Shown here piece by piece: positions 59,246 through 64,000 of a stretch of 64,000 bases of DNA (position 1 is the first letter of the stretch; each line of letters starts with the position of its first letter). Both the position numbers and the translations under genes were made by a program. The stretch comes from Tenacibaculum ovolyticum DSM 18103 (GTDB lineage: Bacteria > Bacteroidota > Bacteroidia > Flavobacteriales > Flavobacteriaceae), in the NCBI RefSeq assembly GCF_000430545.1, contig NZ_KE387164.1, positions 94,807 to 158,806 of the forward strand, written 5' to 3'. The notes beneath the pieces are model-generated. The model was not told the DNA's origin, did not search any database, and saw only the letters and a list, made by a program, of their open reading frames with translations.

Positions 59246-61837
59246 TTAGTTGCCTCCCTTTTTCTTCTTCTTTTTACCAAACAAACCACCTAAAACATCT
59301 GTTACTTTTTTTACTGTTTTGTCAGTTTTATTTGCAGAGGCTTTGGTTGTATCTTTCTTTTTGTTACCTAATAAATTTCCTAATGTATTATTAATAAGGT
59401 TGTTTTTTTGTTGTTGAATTAATTTTTGACTCAGTTTTGAAACAGATGAAGATAAATCGGTTTTTACAGAAGGATTTTTCATGTTTCCAGTAATATTTGC
59501 TGTAATTGGCACTGTAATATTTTGATCTTTAGAACTTAATTTAGAAAGTAAACCTTTAGCCTCATTTCCTAAGTATTTAGCAGGCACATCTAAAGTTACG
59601 TTGTAATTCATGTTTTGATCAAAACTATGATTTCCGCCAATGTTAATACCAATGTCTTTATATTTTAATTTGAAAGGTTTTACAGCTACTTGTCCTTTAT
59701 CAAAAGAAAGGTGTGTTTTAATATCAGATAAGTCTAATTCACTTAAATTAATAAAAGATAACTTATCGTCTAACAAACTTAAAGCTTTCGTGTTTTTTGG
59801 ATTTATTTTAGTACTTAAAAGTTCTGCTAATGCTTTACCTGAAAGTGAAGTTAAATTAGGCGTAAAATCTTTATTTAAATAACCAGATAAATTAATATTA
59901 GAATTTAATTTACCATTCATTGCTGCTGCAATTGGACTTATTGATTTTAGTAAATCTAAACCATTAAAAGATTGTGAAATATCAAATGAATTTATACCCA
60001 AATCCATATTAAAAGATGGTGTTTTTTGTTGTGTATTTACTTCACCATTTAAAGATATTTTTCCCTTAAACATATTTGCATTTACATTTTTTAATATAGC
60101 CTTTTCATCTTTTAAATATAAAATACCCTTTACATTGCTTAAAACTAAATTGTCATAATAAACAGTTTTTGCATCAGCTATAACCTTACAGTCTAAAAAA
60201 GCGGGTATCTTTAAAGATTCCGTTGTTTTTTCAGCTTCATTAATGTCCTTATCCTGTTCAGGAGAAGTGTTTTCTTGCATAAAATCACTAACATAAAAGT
60301 TACTTGAATTCACATTAAAAGTTCCTCTTAATTTTTTTTGAGACAATAAGAATCCTAATAAATTTTGAATTTTACCAGTAGCATTTAAATCACTTTTTCC
60401 TGTATTAGCATCAAACTTTGTTAATGTAACCGTTGTTGGAGTAAAATCTACTTTAGTGTGTTTTATACTAATAGGGTTAACAATATCTTTAGAAGAGAAA
60501 ATAAAATCGGTTACTTCAATATTACCTTTGTTTTTAATGCGGCTTATGTTATTGTTTTGTACAGCTTTAATATCAAATTTGGTATGTAAATTAGCTTTTA
60601 AAATTCCTTGTAATTCATTTTTTAAATCAATAGGATATGCTTTATTTATATTAGCTAAATTTAAAGTTCCATTTATTTTTGCATTAATAGCAGGGTTGGT
60701 TGTTATATTGGAAACACTTCCACTTCCTGAAAAAACATCTTCGTCAATTTTAAAAGATAGCCCATTAATGTTAACGAAAGTTTGATTAACATATCCAGAA
60801 GTGTTTTTTAATTGTGCATCAATATTAATAGCACGTACACTTTTTGGTAAGTCAGGATATTTAAAAGATGCATTGGTTGATTTAAGACTTATGTCTAGAA
60901 GCGGAATAGCATTGTTGGTAACTAATCCCTTAATAGTTCCTGAAACACTGAAATCACCAGAAGTTTCTACATCTTTTATACTTTTAGTATATGTTTCAGG
61001 TATTAAACCTAAGAAATTTTTAAAGTCTGATGAAGGAGTTTTAAAGCTAATATCTATATCTTGATTGGATTCATTAATCTTAACGTACCCATTAAATACT
61101 AGAGGTAATTTATTAAGTTTTGCTTCGTTTTTTAAGAAAGAAAATTTTTGGTTTACCAAATCCATTCCTAAAATAGCATTTAATTCTATTCTTTGATTTC
61201 TTGCATACGAAGTGCTATCCATTTCTAAAGAAACCAATGTAGATGTTTTTGTGTTTAATTCAGAGTTTGATTGAGAGAAATCTCCACTACCACTATGATT
61301 TAACTCAGATAGAACAAGGTTTATTTTTGCTTTTTTATCATAATATTTTACATGAGCGTTATTTATCTCATAAGAATTTATGGAAAGACCAAAGTTAGAT
61401 GGAGTATCATTTGTATTCTCACTTTCTGTATCAGAAGGTTTAGCTATGTCGTAATTAGCAATTCCAATTTCGTTTACTAAAATAGTAAGATCAGGATTGT
61501 CAATTGAAAAAGATTGAATATTTAACTGTTCTGTTGAGTTTTTAAATAATTCGGTAAGCCTTAGTTCTAGGTTAATCTCTTTAGTATATAATAATGTGTC
61601 ACCTTTAAAAGGTTTGCCATTAATAATAGAAACATTAGAAAGTTGTAGTGATGCATTTGGGAAATCTCTTAATAAGCTAAGATTTGCGTCTGTAAAATCT
61701 AATTGAGCAGTAATATTATTGTTAACTGTTTTCTTTACAAGCGTAATAAGTTTATCTTGAAATAAAAATGGAGTTAAAATTAGTAAAACCAATAAAGTAA
61801 CGAATATGGTTAACAGTATTTTATATATTTTCTTCAT
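59246..61837 (-). CDS. AsmA-family protein
   Basis: An 863-residue protein with one N-terminal membrane anchor (KIYKILLTIFVTLLVLLILTPFLF, residues 4 to about 26) and a very long beta-repeat body. Typical AsmA pieces: FTDANLSLLRDFPNASLQLSN near residue 50-70 and a C-terminal ALSLLDDKLSFINLSELDLSD/VPAKYLGNEAKGLLSKL region. The tail is lysine-rich (KKKKKGG). AsmA-like proteins span the periplasm and are implicated in phospholipid traffic to the outer membrane. I start at the ATG at 61837 because earlier residues precede the basic anchor start. Confidence 0.88.
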   Translation of the reverse strand: MKKIYKILLTIFVTLLVLLILTPFLFQDKLITLVKKTVNNNITAQLDFTDANLSLLRDFPNASLQLSNVSIINGKPFKGDTLLYTKEINLELRLTELFKNSTEQLNIQSFSIDNPDLTILVNEIGIANYDIAKPSDTESENTNDTPSNFGLSINSYEINNAHVKYYDKKAKINLVLSELNHSGSGDFSQSNSELNTKTSTLVSLEMDSTSYARNQRIELNAILGMDLVNQKFSFLKNEAKLNKLPLVFNGYVKINESNQDIDISFKTPSSDFKNFLGLIPETYTKSIKDVETSGDFSVSGTIKGLVTNNAIPLLDISLKSTNASFKYPDLPKSVRAINIDAQLKNTSGYVNQTFVNINGLSFKIDEDVFSGSGSVSNITTNPAINAKINGTLNLANINKAYPIDLKNELQGILKANLHTKFDIKAVQNNNISRIKNKGNIEVTDFIFSSKDIVNPISIKHTKVDFTPTTVTLTKFDANTGKSDLNATGKIQNLLGFLLSQKKLRGTFNVNSSNFYVSDFMQENTSPEQDKDINEAEKTTESLKIPAFLDCKVIADAKTVYYDNLVLSNVKGILYLKDEKAILKNVNANMFKGKISLNGEVNTQQKTPSFNMDLGINSFDISQSFNGLDLLKSISPIAAAMNGKLNSNINLSGYLNKDFTPNLTSLSGKALAELLSTKINPKNTKALSLLDDKLSFINLSELDLSDIKTHLSFDKGQVAVKPFKLKYKDIGINIGGNHSFDQNMNYNVTLDVPAKYLGNEAKGLLSKLSSKDQNITVPITANITGNMKNPSVKTDLSSSVSKLSQKLIQQQKNNLINNTLGNLLGNKKKDTTKASANKTDKTVKKVTDVLGGLFGKKKKKKGGN

Positions 61838-62103
61838 AGATAAGGGATTAAAGTTTGCATTATTAAAGTGCAAAGTTCAGAAATTATTTGTTAAGTAAAT
61901 TATAAATTATGCTATTTGATAGTTTTATACCTTAAAAAAGTTTTCTTAGTGATAATAATAAGTTTTTTTCCGAGTAAACAACCTTAAGCTAAATAGGTTT
62001 TATTAATTGTCAATCTATCTGATATGTAGTCTCATTTTACTAATGAGCTATTTGTAGGAAGTGATTTTTTAAGTAATAATAGTTTGAAGATAAAGTAATT
62101 TAT
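61838..62103. other. Spacer upstream of the AsmA-like gene
   Basis: About 265 bases with no gene. A small CTCATT/AATGAG hairpin lies at 62031-62047. I found no exact minus-strand TAnnTTTG box near the AsmA start; GAACTTTG-like sequence about 30 bases upstream is the nearest. Confidence 0.4.
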
Positions 62104-62145
62104 AAAAACAAAAAGGAGGCTATCAATAGCCTCCTTTTTGTTTTT
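62104..62145. terminator. Strong bidirectional terminator after PAS gene 1
   Basis: Perfect 19-bp stem (62104-62122 with 62127-62145), TCAA loop, A-run on one side and T-run on the other. It separates the PAS genes from the AsmA-like gene. Confidence 0.9.
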
Positions 62146-62768
62146 TACAAAAAATCACCAAAGAAAAACCAATTTAAACTTTTTTTGATTTTCCCTTTTT
62201 CATTGTGTGATTTTATTTGTTCTTCTTTTTCGCTTTTTATAGATTCTTCTGTAAATAAATCAACTACAAAATCATCATAATTTTTACCTATTTCTTCTTT
62301 TAAATATGCACCGAAATATAGTTCACTTGCTTTTTCACTTTTTACATTTTCGATGTCTAATAAAGTCTTATACAGTGGAGCAATTTTTTCTGTTACACTT
62401 TGAGGTACTGCTTTCCTGCGACTCGTATAACCTATAATTTCACCATCTTCACTTTTATCAACAGTAAAATCTGTAATAACCCAATAATATCTACCAGAGC
62501 GAGTAAGGTTTTTAACTATTGCATGAAAATTATTGCCTTTTTTTAAATTTTCCCATAAAGTTTTAAAAATAATTTTTGGCATATCGGGATGCCTAATGAT
62601 GTTATGAGGTTCACCAATCAATTCAATTTTATTGAACTCTGAAGCTTTTTCGAAAGCATCATTCATGTATAATATAGTTCCGTTAGCATCGGTTTTACTT
62701 ATGATTGTTTGGGTTTTGTCCCAGTTAATTTCTTCATCAATAACTTTGGTTGGCCTGAGGTTATTCAT
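62145..62768 (-). CDS. Stand-alone PAS-domain protein 1 (Aer-like PAS)
   Basis: A 207-residue cytoplasmic protein with one PAS domain (about 20-130) like those of the aerotaxis sensor Aer: FNKIELIGEPHNIIRHPDMP near residues 45-64, NFHAIVKNLTRSGRYYWV near 83-100. In Aer this motif region binds FAD; binding here is inference. No kinase, cyclase, HTH or methyl-accepting domain follows. Instead there is a helical tail (EKIAPLYKTLLDIENVK onward), a charged linker and the final LNWFFFGDFL, shared exactly with PAS protein 2. Own -7 box at 62797. Confidence 0.85.
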   Translation of the reverse strand: MNNLRPTKVIDEEINWDKTQTIISKTDANGTILYMNDAFEKASEFNKIELIGEPHNIIRHPDMPKIIFKTLWENLKKGNNFHAIVKNLTRSGRYYWVITDFTVDKSEDGEIIGYTSRRKAVPQSVTEKIAPLYKTLLDIENVKSEKASELYFGAYLKEEIGKNYDDFVVDLFTEESIKSEKEEQIKSHNEKGKIKKSLNWFFFGDFL

Positions 62769-62796
62769 AATTATAGTAATTTGTATTTGGTCTAAA

Positions 62797-62804
62797 CAAA
62801 AATA
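62797..62804 (-). promoter_or_regulatory. -7 box (TATTTTTG, minus strand) for PAS gene 1
   Basis: Complement CAAAAATA, about 29 bases before the start codon at 62768. Confidence 0.5.
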
Positions 62805-62934
62805 ATAAAATAAAATAAGTAATCTCTAATTTAATGAAATATTACTGATTTTAAGAGTATTATGTTTATATGGATTAAAAGTGAATAGTTAATTTTTCTC
62901 TTTTTTTATTAATAACTTTAGTAAAGGGCGAATG

Positions 62935-62977
62935 CTTCACTATTATTACCGTTTTTTTAATAGTAATAATAGTGAAG
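62935..62977. other. Perfect 15-bp hairpin downstream of PAS gene 2
   Basis: Arms 62935-62949 and 62963-62977 with a 13-base loop. No T-run follows on the minus strand, so it is not a standard terminator; it may protect the 3' end of the PAS gene 2 transcript. Confidence 0.5.
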
Positions 62978-63019
62978 AATCAAACCTTTTTTTAAATATA
63001 TAGCGTGTTTTGATAAAGG

Positions 63020-63637
63020 CTATAGAAAGTCACCAAAGAAAAACCAGTTTAAACCTTTTTTAATTTTACTTTCTTCTTCAGGTTGTTGCTCTTGTTGTTG
63101 TTCAGCTTTTAATGATTCTTCTTTAAATAAATCAACAACAAAATCATTGTAGTTTTTTCCTACCTCCTCTTTTAGATAGCCTTCAAAATATAGTTCACTT
63201 ACTTTTTCTCCTTTTATTTTTTCAATTTCTAGAAGTGTTTTATAAAGAGGTTCAATTTTATCAATTACGCTTTTTGGTACCGATTTTCTACGAGCAGTAT
63301 ACCCTGTAATTTTCCCATCTTCATTTTTATCAATAGTAAAATCTGTAATAACCCAATAGTATTTACCAGTTTTAGTTAAGTTTTTTACAATAGCATGATA
63401 ATTTTCTCCTTTTTTTAAAGAATCCCACAAGGATTTAAAAGCAACCTTGGGCATATCTGGATGTCTAATAATATTGTGTGGCTCACCAATTAAATCAATA
63501 GCGTTGTATTCGCAAGCTTCTGTAAATGTGTTGTTTGCGTAAAGTATGGTTCCGTAGATGTCTGTTTTACTAACAATTGTTTGAGTTTTGTCCCATTTAG
63601 ACTCTTCATTAAGGACTTGTTTGCTTTGGGGGGTCAT
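63020..63637 (-). CDS. Stand-alone PAS-domain protein 2 (Aer-like PAS)
   Basis: A 205-residue paralog of PAS protein 1, similar over the whole length. PAS region: YNAIDLIGEPHNIIRHPDMP near residues 44-63 and NYHAIVKNLTKTGKYYWV near 81-98. The tail has a Gln-rich linker (EQQQEQQPEE) and the same LNWFFFGDFL end. No output domain is present, so it may act by protein contact or as a small-molecule/redox sensor. Unlike gene 1 it has a full promoter with a palindrome over the -33 region. It is divergent from maeB. Confidence 0.85.
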   Translation of the reverse strand: MTPQSKQVLNEESKWDKTQTIVSKTDIYGTILYANNTFTEACEYNAIDLIGEPHNIIRHPDMPKVAFKSLWDSLKKGENYHAIVKNLTKTGKYYWVITDFTIDKNEDGKITGYTARRKSVPKSVIDKIEPLYKTLLEIEKIKGEKVSELYFEGYLKEEVGKNYNDFVVDLFKEESLKAEQQQEQQPEEESKIKKGLNWFFFGDFL

Positions 63638-63664
63638 AGTTTTGTTTTTTGGTTATAATAAATA

Positions 63665-63693
63665 CAAAAGTATAAGAAAATAAAAAAAGCAAA
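63665..63693 (-). promoter_or_regulatory. Complete promoter of PAS gene 2
   Basis: Minus strand: TTTG at -33 (complement CAAA 63690-63693), 17-base spacer and TACTTTTG at -7 (complement 63665-63672). Leader about 20 bases. One of the best promoter matches in the window. Confidence 0.65.
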
Positions 63694-63712
63694 CATGACT
63701 TTAGTCATGTTT
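63691..63712. promoter_or_regulatory. Palindromic operator candidate between PAS gene 2 and maeB
   Basis: AAACATGACT and AGTCATGTTT are perfect 10-base half-sites with a TT centre. The palindrome overlaps the -33 element of PAS gene 2 and ends 27 bases upstream of the maeB -7 box, a position suited to a repressor acting on the PAS promoter. Confidence 0.55.
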
Positions 63713-63739
63713 TAGACTTTTAACTAAATAACAAAAACG

Positions 63740-63747
63740 TATATTTG
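63740..63747 (+). promoter_or_regulatory. -7 box (TATATTTG) for maeB
   Basis: A TAnnTTTG match 27 bases before the ATG at 63775. Confidence 0.5.
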
Positions 63748-63774
63748 TGAGTTCAAACAAACAACAACGAACCT

Positions 63775-64000
63775 ATGAGTGATTCTAGAAAAAGGCGCGA
63801 AGCTTTACTATATCATGCAAAACCGAAACCAGGAAAAATAGCAGTAGTACCTACTAAAAAATATACAACACAGCACGATTTATCGTTGGCATATTCTCCT
63901 GGGGTTGCAGAACCTTGTTTAGAAATAGCAAAAGATAAAAATAATGTTTATAAATATACAGCAAAAGGAAATTTAGTAGCAGTTATTTCTAACGGAACAG
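63775..64000 (+). CDS. maeB: NADP-dependent malic enzyme, N-terminal part (runs off the window)
   Basis: The first 75 residues, beginning [20 protein letters not shown] and continuing [21 protein letters not shown], are the recognisable front of MaeB. The family decarboxylates malate to pyruvate with NADP, and full-length MaeB has a C-terminal phosphotransacetylase-like domain that would lie outside the window. The [10 protein letters not shown] segment holds the conserved malic-enzyme substrate region. Start ATG at 63775, 27 bases after its -7 box, divergent from PAS gene 2. Confidence 0.9.
   Translation, partial: MSDSRKRREALLYHAKPKPGKIAVVPTKKYTTQHDLSLAYSPGVAEPCLEIAKDKNNVYKYTAKGNLVAVISNGT

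Noticed and set aside
60456..61064. Plus-strand frames opposite the AsmA-like gene
   Set aside because: Antisense shadows of a long, well-supported coding frame.
1..64000. CRISPR array, tRNA/rRNA gene, insertion sequence or prophage
   Set aside because: No regularly spaced repeats, cloverleaf-like sequence, transposase or integrase frame, or phage structural gene was seen on either strand.

Overview
The window is a stretch of chromosome from a low-G+C member of the Bacteroidota, most probably a marine Flavobacteriaceae (Tenacibaculum/Polaribacter-like). The evidence is the very A+T-rich sequence, the abundance of SusC/CirA-type TonB receptors with N-terminal carboxypeptidase-regulatory-like domains, GLPGLI-family proteins, DUF5686, DUF4374, DUF6427 and DUF6341 proteins, and the near absence of Shine-Dalgarno sequences. 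Many genes are instead preceded by a TAnnTTTG box, the Bacteroidota -7 element. I saw no rRNA, tRNA, CRISPR array, prophage or insertion sequence.

Layout. 1-4.9 kb: tail of an outer-membrane protein, brnQ, a hydrolase, upp, the DUF6427/DUF6341 pair and trmB. 5.4-7.2 kb: an alkyltransferase-like protein, then an Mrp/NifU iron-sulfur pair. 7.4-9.9 kb: ferredoxin-NADP reductase, a small membrane protein, a 2Fe-2S ferredoxin and a formate/nitrite channel. 10.1-20.5 kb: two divergent iron-uptake operons sharing one control region. The leftward one encodes a siderophore receptor, two small membrane proteins, a PepSY protein, a methyltransferase and a flavodoxin; the rightward one encodes a receptor and a DUF4374 lipoprotein. 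20.8-24.4 kb: tyrosine and tryptophan catabolism (hmgA, hppD, tryptophan dioxygenase). 24.5-31 kb: DUF3108, a cell-wall peptidase, pgi and a TonB receptor. 31-37 kb: lipid genes, a nitrilase-fold amidase and an AddB-like nuclease.

37-46.8 kb holds an SnoaL-like lipoprotein with a Crp-type regulator, GNAT, moaE, pgk, an aldo/keto reductase, trpS, an acyltransferase, a hemolysin-III-type membrane protein, a CYTH protein and recO. 46.9-56.4 kb is an outer-membrane and secreted-protein region. It has a TonB receptor, DUF3817, and a locally duplicated array of small secreted Cys-containing proteins (one a pseudogene) and four GLPGLI proteins, ending in a large outer-membrane barrel protein. 56.4-63.6 kb, all on the minus strand, carries moaD, a DUF5686 protein, an AsmA-like protein and two paralogous stand-alone PAS proteins. 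The window ends inside maeB.

Most promising for follow-up: (1) the duplicated GLPGLI/small-protein array with duplicated promoter-leader regions; (2) the symmetric control region between the iron operons, where one 11-base element sits at nearly the same distance after each -7 box; (3) the ferredoxin/flavodoxin electron-carrier neighbourhood; (4) the paired PAS proteins with a shared C-terminal signature, one with a palindrome over its -33 region. No system can be proven new from sequence alone; functions for these are inference.
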